Shown one piece after another: positions 1-6,573 of a DNA stretch of 64,000 bases. Origin of the DNA: Leucobacter musarum subsp. musarum. GTDB taxonomy: Bacteria; Actinomycetota; Actinomycetes; Actinomycetales; Microbacteriaceae. Every line of letters starts with the position of its first letter. Positions within the stretch are counted from its first letter, which is position 1. The notes under the pieces were generated by a model, which saw only the letters and a program-made list of their open reading frames with translations, made no database searches and had not been told where the DNA came from. The DNA lies in contig NZ_JHBW01000066.1 of NCBI RefSeq assembly GCF_001273845.1, positions 85,676 to 149,675 on the forward strand, read 5' to 3'. A program made the translations under genes and the position numbers.

Positions 1-532
1 CGTCGAGCAGCAGCACTTGCGGGCGCAAGATGAGCGCCCGAGCCAGCGCGATGCGCTGCCGCTGACCCCCCGAGAGCTGGGCCGGCGAGCGGTCGGCGAC
101 GTGCGCGAGTTGCACCTGTTCGAGGGCTTCGCCGACCAAGCGCCGGCGCTCCTGGCCCGAAACTCCCCGCACCCGGAGTCCGTACGCGACGTTCTCGGCG
201 ATCGTGAGGTGCGGAAAGAGCGCGTAATCCTGGAAGACGGTGTTCACCTCACGGTCGAACGGTGCGGCATCGGTCACATCGGTGCCGCCCAGCAGAATGC
301 GCCCGGCGGTCGGGGCTTCGAACCCCGCGATCATGCGCAGCACTGTCGTCTTGCCCGAACCCGACGGGCCGAGCATGGAGAAGAACTCGCCGGCGCGGAT
401 CTCGATGTCGAGATCGTTCACGGCGACGAGATCGCCGAACTGCTTGCGCACGCCGCGCACGGACACCGCGATGTCGCTTGAGGCGGTGCCGGGGGTCGTG
501 CCGGGGGCCGTGCCCGGGGTGTCTCGGGTCAT
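1..532 (-). CDS. ABC transporter ATP-binding protein, PotA/FbpC type (partial, C-terminal part outside window)
   Basis: This is the nucleotide-binding subunit of an ABC importer and is read on the minus strand. The ATG at 530-532 is preceded by GAGGAG. About 177 residues are visible: a Pro/Gly/Thr-rich N-terminal tail, Walker A GPSGSGKT, the Q-loop [11 protein letters not shown], the signature LSGGQRQR, and the start of Walker B (LLLD), where the window ends. The FPHLT Q-loop context is typical of the polyamine/iron/sulfate ATPase group, but the substrate cannot be read from this fragment. Permease and binding protein genes, if linked, must lie to the left. The gene diverges from the FadR-type regulator at 729, which is a plausible controller. 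The family call is firm; the substrate is unknown. Confidence 0.9.
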   Translation of the reverse strand, partial: MTRDTPGTAPGTTPGTASSDIAVSVRGVRKQFGDLVAVNDLDIEIRAGEFFSMLGPSGSGKTTVLRMIAGFEAPTAGRILLGGTDVTDAAPFDREVNTVFQDYALFPHLTIAENVAYGLRVRGVSGQERRRLVGEALEQVQLAHVADRSPAQLSGGQRQRIALARALILRPQVLLLD

Positions 533-728
533 GCGAGTGCTCCTCAACGTCGTTGTCGAACCGATGCCAGAAACCATAACATATGTTTTTATAGGATTTG
601 TTTCGGAGTGGGTTCGGCGCGATCACGGTTCGGTCACGGCGCGGAGGCCCCGGCACGGAGTGGCGCAGGGAAAACTCACCGCGGGGCATGGGAAACTCGA
701 TGAGCCCGCGAGAATCGGAGGAGATACG
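533..728. promoter_or_regulatory. Divergent promoter region with a perfect palindrome (578-587)
   Basis: The 196-bp gap between the divergent ATPase and FadR-type genes contains the only clearly AT-rich patch nearby (about 571-602). Its centre is the perfect palindrome AACATATGTT at 578-587. Read on the minus strand, TATGTT and TATAAA are -10-like hexamers for the ATPase gene, so a protein bound to the palindrome would cover that promoter. That the FadR-type regulator at 729 binds here is inference from position. Confidence 0.45.
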
Positions 729-1535
729 GTGGTCAGTCTGATTCCGTCCGCGCCTCCGAGCCGATTGCGCACTGCGGCGCTCGCCCCCATCGGAGACGAG
801 GGGCGCATCGAGCTAGTCGAATCGCGCATCGTGCAGGCCATTTCGGTCGGCGCATTCACCGAGGGTGAGCGACTCCCGAGCGAGACTGAGCTTTCGGCAT
901 TGCTCGGAGTGGCCGTCGTCACCGTGCGCGAGGCGTTGAGCGGCCTTCGTCACCGCGAACTCATCGAGACCCGCCGCGGGCGCAACGGCGGCAGCTTCGT
1001 GCGCCCCAGCCACGGCGCCGTCGAAGAGGTGAACGCGCGCTCGCTGATGGCGATGCCCCGTGTCGCCCTCGCCGACCTCGCCGTGCTCTACGAGGCGATC
1101 GCGTGCGCGTGCGCCGAATACGCCTGCCAGCGAGCGACTCCCGACGAACTCGACATCGTCGCCCTCGTGCTCGAACGCGCAAGAGGCCTCGACGCCGTGA
1201 CCTGGCGCCGGCGCGTCACCGAGGTGCAGCTCGAACTCGCGGCGCTCAGCCAATCCGTCCGCCTGACGAATGAGCACGTGCGCGTGCAGACGGAATTCAC
1301 CCCGCTGCTCGCACTGCAAGACATTGACCGTGCGGCTCGCCTGCAGACGCATGAGGCGCTGGCGGCGCAGATCCGCTCGACGCGGCTGGGCGATGCCGAC
1401 GCCGCGCGATCCGCCGTTCGCGAGACCGTGCGCACGTCGGCCCGCTGGCTGGTACAGTTTCGCAACGAACTCATCGCCGCTCCACACGATGGCGGGGTTC
1501 GTGGCACACTGGAATCGCGTCGTGGGGGCGTCTGA
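729..1535 (+). CDS. GntR-family (FadR subfamily) transcriptional regulator
   Basis: A ligand-responsive DNA-binding regulator of 268 residues. I chose GTG at 729 because GGAGGAG lies six bases upstream; the open frame runs further back, but that part is antisense to the ATPase gene and has no start signal. The N-terminal winged helix-turn-helix (about residues 20-90) includes the typical GERLPSETELSALLGVAVVTVREAL stretch, written here only as a landmark split between GERLPSETEL and VTVREAL. The rest is an all-helical FCD-like effector domain with RSAVRETVR near the end. It diverges from an ABC ATPase gene and lies 36 bp upstream of the Cache-domain gene, so it probably controls one or both. 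The effector is unknown. Confidence 0.87.
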   Translation: MVSLIPSAPPSRLRTAALAPIGDEGRIELVESRIVQAISVGAFTEGERLPSETELSALLGVAVVTVREALSGLRHRELIETRRGRNGGSFVRPSHGAVEEVNARSLMAMPRVALADLAVLYEAIACACAEYACQRATPDELDIVALVLERARGLDAVTWRRRVTEVQLELAALSQSVRLTNEHVRVQTEFTPLLALQDIDRAARLQTHEALAAQIRSTRLGDADAARSAVRETVRTSARWLVQFRNELIAAPHDGGVRGTLESRRGGV

Positions 1536-1571
1536 CTTTCTCGCGACCTCAAAGAAGAGGAAGAGAGAGCC

Positions 1572-2312
1572 GTGACTGCCGCGCCTGACACTGCCGAAGC
1601 GCCACTCCAATCAGCGCTGCAGTGCGTCGACGACTTCTTCGATGGCGTGTTCGCTCCCCTCGATACCTGGCTGCCCCGGCTCGTCTCGGCGCTCCGGCGT
1701 CGACGGGAAGACGACGCGCACCTGACTGGGGCGCAGCTCGCGGTGCTCGTCGAAGACGGTGCGCACAAGGTGCTGGATACGGTGGACCGGCCGCTGTACG
1801 GCGCAGGATTCTGCGCCAGTAGCGATCTGGTCACCGAGGGGAATCCGCTGGCCTGGTGGCAGGGTCGTGACCGCAGTCTGCTCGCCTCATCGACGTTCGG
1901 CCCCGGGCAGGCCGCGATCGATCTGATGCGTCTCGAGTGGTACCGGGTTCCGGAGGCAACGGGCGATCGACACGTCGCCGGGCCTTTCGTCGACTACCTC
2001 TGCTCGAACGAGATCACCATCACCTCAGCCGTGCCGGTACTCGTCGACGGCGACTTCTGGGGCGTCGTGTGCGCCGACGTACTCGTTTCCTCGCTCGAAG
2101 ACGCGCTGATGCCCGTGCTCGCGGGCCGATCGGGAACGACCCTGGTGAACGCGAACGGCCGCGTCGTGCTCTCGAACAACCCCGATTTCGAAACGGGCGA
2201 TCGCTACGCCGGCGCCGACCCCGAAAGCGGCCTCGCCGGTCTGGTGCACACGGGTGTGGGGCCGCAGATCGTCTCGTCGCGGCGGTACCCGTTCTCGCTC
2301 GTCGCCGCGTGA
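1572..2312 (+). CDS. Cache (PDC)-type sensor domain protein
   Basis: A 246-residue protein starting at GTG 1572, after a purine-rich stretch (AAGAGGAAGAGAG). It has an N-terminal helical part, then a domain with PLYGAGFC, LAWWQGRD, VDYLCSNE and ITSAVPVLVDGDFWGVVCADV. That last pattern is characteristic of Cache/PDC small-molecule sensor domains, which bind amino acids, amines or carboxylates. There is no signal peptide, transmembrane helix or output domain, so this is a free-standing, probably cytoplasmic ligand binder. Such orphan Cache proteins beside FadR regulators may act as co-sensors; this is inferred from the 36-bp spacing to the regulator gene. Its function is otherwise unproven. Confidence 0.72.
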   Translation: MTAAPDTAEAPLQSALQCVDDFFDGVFAPLDTWLPRLVSALRRRREDDAHLTGAQLAVLVEDGAHKVLDTVDRPLYGAGFCASSDLVTEGNPLAWWQGRDRSLLASSTFGPGQAAIDLMRLEWYRVPEATGDRHVAGPFVDYLCSNEITITSAVPVLVDGDFWGVVCADVLVSSLEDALMPVLAGRSGTTLVNANGRVVLSNNPDFETGDRYAGADPESGLAGLVHTGVGPQIVSSRRYPFSLVAA

Positions 2313-2398
2313 CCTGACGACGGTGCACGACCCGATGATGTGGGGCCGTTCCCGGGTAATGTTGTTGGCAGGGAACGAGCGCACGTATCGGGGGAATC

Positions 2399-2713
2399 GT
2401 GGCACAAGTCATCAAGCTGAGCACTGACGAGTTAACGAAAGGCCGCACGGCCTGTGCGACGGCAGCGGAGACGGCTCGCGAAGGGGCCGAGAAGTTTCCG
2501 ATCAGCCTGGGCGCCGGCCTCGGGACCATCGGGCTCGGGTTGACGGCCACCTTTGGCACGCTGGGCGCAGCGCTGCAGACCCAGGCGAAATCGATCGCGG
2601 AGCTGATCGACGGGTACGGCGATCACATCGGGGCGACACACGACCGATTCGAGGCCTACGAGACCTCGATCGCTCCCTTCCTCGAATCGATCGGACTCGA
2701 AGATGCCGATTAA
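2399..2713 (+). CDS. Small helical protein, possible WXG100/Lap-like partner of the type VII-type locus
   Basis: A 104-residue protein from GTG 2399. It is predicted as helix - Gly/Ala/Leu-rich hydrophobic middle (about residues 34-62, ISLGAGLGTIGLGLTATFG) - helix, with no WXG motif. The size and helical-hairpin plan resemble the small partner proteins encoded just before large type VII secretion substrates. It overlaps the next gene by 11 bp, which implies translational coupling. No specific family is recognised. The middle segment could also insert in a membrane. The role is inferred from the neighbourhood, with the WXG100 gene at 5064 as the anchor. Confidence 0.62.
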   Translation: MAQVIKLSTDELTKGRTACATAAETAREGAEKFPISLGAGLGTIGLGLTATFGTLGAALQTQAKSIAELIDGYGDHIGATHDRFEAYETSIAPFLESIGLEDAD

Positions 2714-4001
2714 TACCGCGCCGGCCGACGCGATCGCCGCCCAGATCGCCAGTCAGTCGTGGGCGCAGGGAGTCAGCGTGGGGAGCGCGTCTGCCACCGC
2801 TGCCGTACCCACGGTCCCGGCGTTCTTGGCCCCGTTCATCGCCCCGCTGACCGGGCTGCTCGATCTCGTGCTCGCGCAGCCGGGCGAGATCTATCGCGTG
2901 TCGATTGAGTGGGAGACGGGCACCGGACACTTGCAAGAGGCGTCCGACGGGCTCACGCGCACGGCCGCGGCCCTCGAGAACGGGCAGCAGGGACTCTTCA
3001 TCGACGCGATTGCGGCTGCGCTGCGAGATGCCGCTGCCGCTGCTCATTCCGTGGCCGACTGGGGCAAAGTCGGTGCCCAGGCGCTGCAGGTGGCGCTGCG
3101 CATCTGCGAGGGGCTGCGTGCCCTCGTGATGGACGCGCTCGACCTCGCCGGGCAATTCGGCCAGAGTCTCGGCGACTTCGTGTTCTCCTGGCCCTGGGAG
3201 ATCGAAAAGAAAGCCGAAGCGATCTTCGAGTTCACCCGCGCGGTCGATGATCTCGTCGCCCGATGCCGCGAACAGATCGATCGTGTGCTGCAGTGCTTCC
3301 GCGACCTGCTGCGCCTGCTGCTCGATCTGATGCGCGCCATGGTGCCGGCGCACGCGCAGATCGAGGCCCTGCTCGCCGTCCTGTTCCAGTACGTGCCGCC
3401 CGGAGATGCTCCAGTCGATGTGGCGCCCGGTCAGCAAGGCGGAGGTCTCGGCGACATCTACAACGTGAGCGGGCACCCCTACCCCGGCTCCGACCTCGAG
3501 TTCGAGGGCGAATACGATCGCGGGTACACGCACGAGTACGACCTGGGCCCGACCGACCTCACGACCGAAGAATTGATGGCGCGCTTCAGCGAGAACTTCG
3601 GGCACCTGTTCGTGCCGTCTCGGGTCGGAGACAATTCGCAGCTGAACCTGAGCGGGCTCGAGGAAGACCAGGTCATCGATGCCTCGCTGCTCGGAGTCGA
3701 CATCCCGGGTGTGACGCAGGGCAACATCCTCGTGACCCAGGTCACTGAAGACGGCTTCGTCATTCGGGCCATGGAAGGCCACCCGGAGGAGCCCGGCGAG
3801 GTCGCGTTCCGCATCACGCGCGACGAGAACGGGCACGCCAGGCTGCAGGTCACCAGCGGCTACGACCAGACGGTGCTCGACCGCTATGACGCCCTGGGCA
3901 TACTCGACGAGACCAACCCGGCCTACGCCGGATTCGTCGACGCGTCGCTCTGGAGCGATATGGCCTCGCGCATCCGAGACAATCTGCGATACGGGGAGTA
4001 G
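2703..4001 (+). CDS. Large putative type VII secretion substrate with distinct C-terminal domain
   Basis: A 432-residue protein starting inside the previous gene (ATG 2703). Residues 1 to about 235 are almost wholly helical (Ala/Leu/Asp-rich, including WETGTGHLQEASDGL), as in WXG100, PPE or LXG-type export domains. A Gly/Pro linker (about 236-255) leads to an acidic C-terminal domain with YTHEYDLGPTDLTTEELM, then NILVTQVTEDGFVIRAMEGH and PGEVAFRITRDENG, a beta-rich part around residues 340-390. There is no signal peptide, as expected for ESX cargo. The plan (helical carrier plus C-terminal module) is that of polymorphic toxins or other secreted effectors. No catalytic motif is recognised, so toxin activity is only a hypothesis. 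Confidence 0.65.
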   Translation: MPINTAPADAIAAQIASQSWAQGVSVGSASATAAVPTVPAFLAPFIAPLTGLLDLVLAQPGEIYRVSIEWETGTGHLQEASDGLTRTAAALENGQQGLFIDAIAAALRDAAAAAHSVADWGKVGAQALQVALRICEGLRALVMDALDLAGQFGQSLGDFVFSWPWEIEKKAEAIFEFTRAVDDLVARCREQIDRVLQCFRDLLRLLLDLMRAMVPAHAQIEALLAVLFQYVPPGDAPVDVAPGQQGGGLGDIYNVSGHPYPGSDLEFEGEYDRGYTHEYDLGPTDLTTEELMARFSENFGHLFVPSRVGDNSQLNLSGLEEDQVIDASLLGVDIPGVTQGNILVTQVTEDGFVIRAMEGHPEEPGEVAFRITRDENGHARLQVTSGYDQTVLDRYDALGILDETNPAYAGFVDASLWSDMASRIRDNLRYGE

Positions 4002-4007
4002 GAACGC

Positions 4008-4643
4008 ATGGTGCGGAGACAACGTTGGGGAACGCTGGTCGTCAGTGGCCTCGCGCTCAGTGCGGCCCTGGCAGCCACTGCGTGCGCGCCGGTTGCTCGC
4101 GAGACCATTCCGAGCTTTCCGGATTCAGGCGGGCAGACGACGGCCGAAGCGATCGAGCAGCTCGAGCGCATTTCCGGGGTCTCGGTCGACCGGCTCTCGA
4201 TCTCGCAGGCGCCGAACGCGAAGAACAGCACCTCGGCGGAACTCGCCGTGACCGTCGCAGACGACTTCGTCGTCGCCGATCCCGATGCGTTCGTCGACCT
4301 GCTGGCGCGCACGGCGTGGTCGGTGCGCGACGGGTACCAGCCGACATCGCGCCTTTACCTGTCGGTCACCACTGACACGGCGAACTCGTTCGATCTCGGC
4401 GCAGCCGCGGTGGCTTCGGGGTGGCTCGATACGTCTCGTGCCTTCGACGGCGGCACGAGCCGCGCATCGATCACGCTCTCGTCGAACTCCCAGTCCGATG
4501 CGGGTGCGCGGAATCTGGAGCGACTCGGTGCGTGGCCCGGTGACGTCCCCGAGGCATCCTCGGGAATCACGCGCGAGATCGACGGCGCTGCGGCTGCGCC
4601 CGGCAGCGCGACGTCTGACCAAGCAACCACTGAGGGGGAATAG
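4008..4643 (+). CDS. Secreted lipoprotein of the type VII-like locus
   Basis: A 211-residue protein starting at ATG 4008 after GGAGTAGGAA, 6 bp behind the previous stop. It has a clear lipoprotein signal: basic start (MVRRQRWG), hydrophobic core and lipobox LAATAC, with Cys about residue 26. The mature part holds one alpha/beta unit (ERISGVSVDRLSISQAPNAK to LGAWPGDVP) and a low-complexity Ala/Ser/Thr tail. It should be anchored on the outer face of the membrane. No family is recognised with certainty. Its position directly after the large substrate gene would fit either a secretion accessory or an outward-facing immunity protein; both are inference. Confidence 0.75.
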   Translation: MVRRQRWGTLVVSGLALSAALAATACAPVARETIPSFPDSGGQTTAEAIEQLERISGVSVDRLSISQAPNAKNSTSAELAVTVADDFVVADPDAFVDLLARTAWSVRDGYQPTSRLYLSVTTDTANSFDLGAAAVASGWLDTSRAFDGGTSRASITLSSNSQSDAGARNLERLGAWPGDVPEASSGITREIDGAAAAPGSATSDQATTEGE

Positions 4644-4646
4644 ACG

Positions 4647-5051
4647 ATGGACACTCGTGAATCGAATGACCCATTCGACGCAGTTGCCGCACGCGTCGCC
4701 GCCTTGCACGAGGAGGCGGCGACGAACCTGCGTCACGCCGAGCAGCTCCGCGACAGCGCGCGCGACACGACGGCTGAGGCGGTCTCCGGGGGCGGCGAAG
4801 TGCGAGTGCAGGCCGATGCCGGGGGTCGCGTCAGTGCGCTGAGCTTCGGCGCCCGGGCCGAGCAGTTGCCGCTCACCGAACTCGCCGCGGTAACACTGCG
4901 CACGATCGAGCAGGCGCAGCAGCGGGCGATGCAGGCCCTCGCGCAACAGAGCGCAGACCTCTTCGGCAGCGACGCAGAGATTTCGACCCAGATCAGCGCC
5001 ACGGCCGATCGCTGGGGCGCGGCCTCGGGCGACGGCATCACGTACCGGTAG
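4647..5051 (+). CDS. YbaB/EbfC-like small protein
   Basis: A 134-residue cytoplasmic protein from ATG 4647, three bases after the lipoprotein stop and preceded by GAGGGGGAAT. It shows an N-terminal helix rich in Glu/Arg/Ala, a short beta section (GGGEVRVQADAGGRVSALSF) and a C-terminal helix with repeated Gln/Ala (TIEQAQQRAMQALAQQSAD). That helix-sheet-helix plan is the YbaB/EbfC fold. Actinobacterial members are common beside WXG100 genes, where their role is not well established (nucleoid-like binding or chaperone). The call rests on fold pattern and context. Confidence 0.7.
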   Translation: MDTRESNDPFDAVAARVAALHEEAATNLRHAEQLRDSARDTTAEAVSGGGEVRVQADAGGRVSALSFGARAEQLPLTELAAVTLRTIEQAQQRAMQALAQQSADLFGSDAEISTQISATADRWGAASGDGITYR

Positions 5052-5063
5052 GGGGAGCGGACG

Positions 5064-5351
5064 ATGGAACTGGAAGTGCACCCCGACGAGCTCACCGCGC
5101 TCGGTGATGACTGGGTGGCGGCCTCTGAGGTGATCGTGCAGCAGCAGGAAGCCCTGCGCGACCGCGTGCAGCTGCTCGCCGGGCAGTGGAGCGGGGCCGC
5201 GCAAGCTGCATTTCTCGCCCAGTACGCCGAGACGCAGCGCCGAATGCTTGAGCGAGCGGATGAGCTGCGACGATCGGGTGCGGCAGTGCGCGACATCGCC
5301 GAGCATTACGCGCAACTCGACGCCGACGCGGCTGACGCGATCTCGGCCTGA
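5064..5351 (+). CDS. WXG100-family (ESAT-6-like) protein
   Basis: A 95-residue protein from ATG 5064, with GGGGGAGCGG upstream. It forms a helical hairpin with the turn motif W42-S43-G44 (QWSGAAQAAF), then a long second helix (YAETQRRMLERADELRRSG). This is the size and signature of WXG100 proteins exported by type VII (ESX) systems as dimers. It is the last gene of a five-gene same-strand cluster (2399-5351) with very short gaps, so the cluster is probably one transcript. No EccC, EccB, EccD or mycosin gene is in the window; secretion would need machinery encoded elsewhere. Confidence 0.88.
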   Translation: MELEVHPDELTALGDDWVAASEVIVQQQEALRDRVQLLAGQWSGAAQAAFLAQYAETQRRMLERADELRRSGAAVRDIAEHYAQLDADAADAISA

Positions 5352-5374
5352 CGCGTCGCATCTCGCTCGTGGCG

Positions 5375-5402
5375 ACTCGCGAGCGTGGGGCAACCCGCGA
5401 GT
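5375..5402. terminator. Possible bidirectional hairpin between convergent genes
   Basis: ACTCGCG at 5375-5381 and CGCGAGT at 5396-5402 are a 7-bp inverted repeat with a 14-base loop, lying between the convergent WXG100 and manC genes. No T-run follows. The position favours a terminator; the structure alone is modest. Confidence 0.4.
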
Positions 5403-5437
5403 GCGGAGGCGACCCCGCGAGAGTTGAGCCGACCCGG

Positions 5438-6568
5438 TTACAGCAGGTGCCCGCCTCCGGTCACCTTCATGCGGCTGACCAGGTTCTTCACATCTTGTGC
5501 GCGGTTCTTCGTGGTGACGAGCAGCACGTCTGCGGTGTCGACCACGACGATGTCTTCGACGCCGACGAGCGCGACGAGGCGATCGCTCTCGGAGACGACG
5601 ATGCCGCTCGACGCATCAGAGAGCACTTGCGCACCATCGCCGAGCACGGCGAGGTCGCTGCCGCGTCCGCGGGTGAGCAGGTTCGCGACCGAGGCGAAAT
5701 CGCCGACGTCGTCCCAGTCGAAGTGGGCGGCGACGCAGACCATTTTGCCGGCCGCGGCGGCGGGCTCGGCGACGGTGTAGTCGACCGCGATCTTCGGAAG
5801 CGTCGGCCAGAGGCGCTCGCGCACCTCCGCACCGCGCTCGGTATCCCAGGCCGCGGCGATCTCGCGCAGCGCCTCGACGAGTGCGGGCTGGTGCAGTGCC
5901 ATCTGCTCCAGCAGCACGGTGGCGCGCGCGATGAACATGCCCGCGTTCCAGAGATACCCGCCGTCGGCGATGTACGCTTCGGCCTGCTCGGCGTCGGGCT
6001 TCTCGACGAACGAGGTCACGTCGTAGACGTCGAACGGCGCAATATCGCGCCGTGCTGCGCCCGCGGCGATGTAGCCGAAGCCGGTGGCGGGGTGCGACGG
6101 GTGAATGCCGATGGTGGCGATGTACCCGAGGTCGGCGGCCTGCACGGCCGTTGTGACGGCGCGCTGGAAGAGGACGTCGCCGCGAATGACATGGTCGGCC
6201 GCGAACGAGCCGAGGATCGCGTCGGGGTCGCGCAGCTCAAGGATGGCGGCGGCGAGCCCGATGGCAGCCGACGAATCTTTGGGCTCGCTCTCGGTGACGA
6301 GGTTTTCGGAGAGCAGCTCGGGGAGCTGTTCGGCGACGGAGTCGCGGTGCGAGATGCCGGTCACGACCATGGTGCGCTCGGCCGGAACGAGCGGTGAGAG
6401 TCGATCCCAGGTCGCGCGCAGCAGAGAGTCTCCTGACCCCGTGAGATCGAGGAGGAATTTCGGCGCGTTCGCGCGCGACAGCGGCCACAAGCGCGACCCG
6501 ACCCCGCCCGCCGGAATGACGCAGGTGAACCGCTCGATGGCGGGCGTGGTCGAGGTCTGCTCGGTCAT
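5438..6568 (-). CDS. manC: Mannose-1-phosphate guanylyltransferase
   Basis: This enzyme makes GDP-mannose from mannose-1-phosphate and GTP for glycan and glycolipid synthesis. The 376-residue protein begins TCVIPAGGVGSRLWPLSRAN with PKFLL, the nucleotidyltransferase GGxGxRLWPLSR...PK signature. It also has FAADHVIRG (metal/nucleotide Asp) and FVEKPDAEQAEAYI, typical of the family. The length fits the single-domain form without a fused phosphomannose isomerase. ATG 6566-6568 has no Shine-Dalgarno sequence but has TAGGCT seven bases upstream, so it may be transcribed leaderless even though it follows the RidA-ALDH gene by only 5 bp. The phosphohexomutase at 25768 could supply its substrate. Confidence 0.93.
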   Translation of the reverse strand: MTEQTSTTPAIERFTCVIPAGGVGSRLWPLSRANAPKFLLDLTGSGDSLLRATWDRLSPLVPAERTMVVTGISHRDSVAEQLPELLSENLVTESEPKDSSAAIGLAAAILELRDPDAILGSFAADHVIRGDVLFQRAVTTAVQAADLGYIATIGIHPSHPATGFGYIAAGAARRDIAPFDVYDVTSFVEKPDAEQAEAYIADGGYLWNAGMFIARATVLLEQMALHQPALVEALREIAAAWDTERGAEVRERLWPTLPKIAVDYTVAEPAAAAGKMVCVAAHFDWDDVGDFASVANLLTRGRGSDLAVLGDGAQVLSDASSGIVVSESDRLVALVGVEDIVVVDTADVLLVTTKNRAQDVKNLVSRMKVTGGGHLL

Positions 6569-6573
6569 GGCAA

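Noticed and set aside
240..728. N-terminal extension of the FadR-type regulator
   Set aside because: The frame is open, but it lies antisense to the ATPase gene. A GGAGGAG site marks GTG 729 as the start, and the extension is Arg/Pro-rich without homology.
2502..4022. 506-codon minus-strand open frame over the type VII-like locus
   Set aside because: Antisense to the 432-residue protein, which has a coupled start and short gaps to its neighbours; codon use favours the plus strand.
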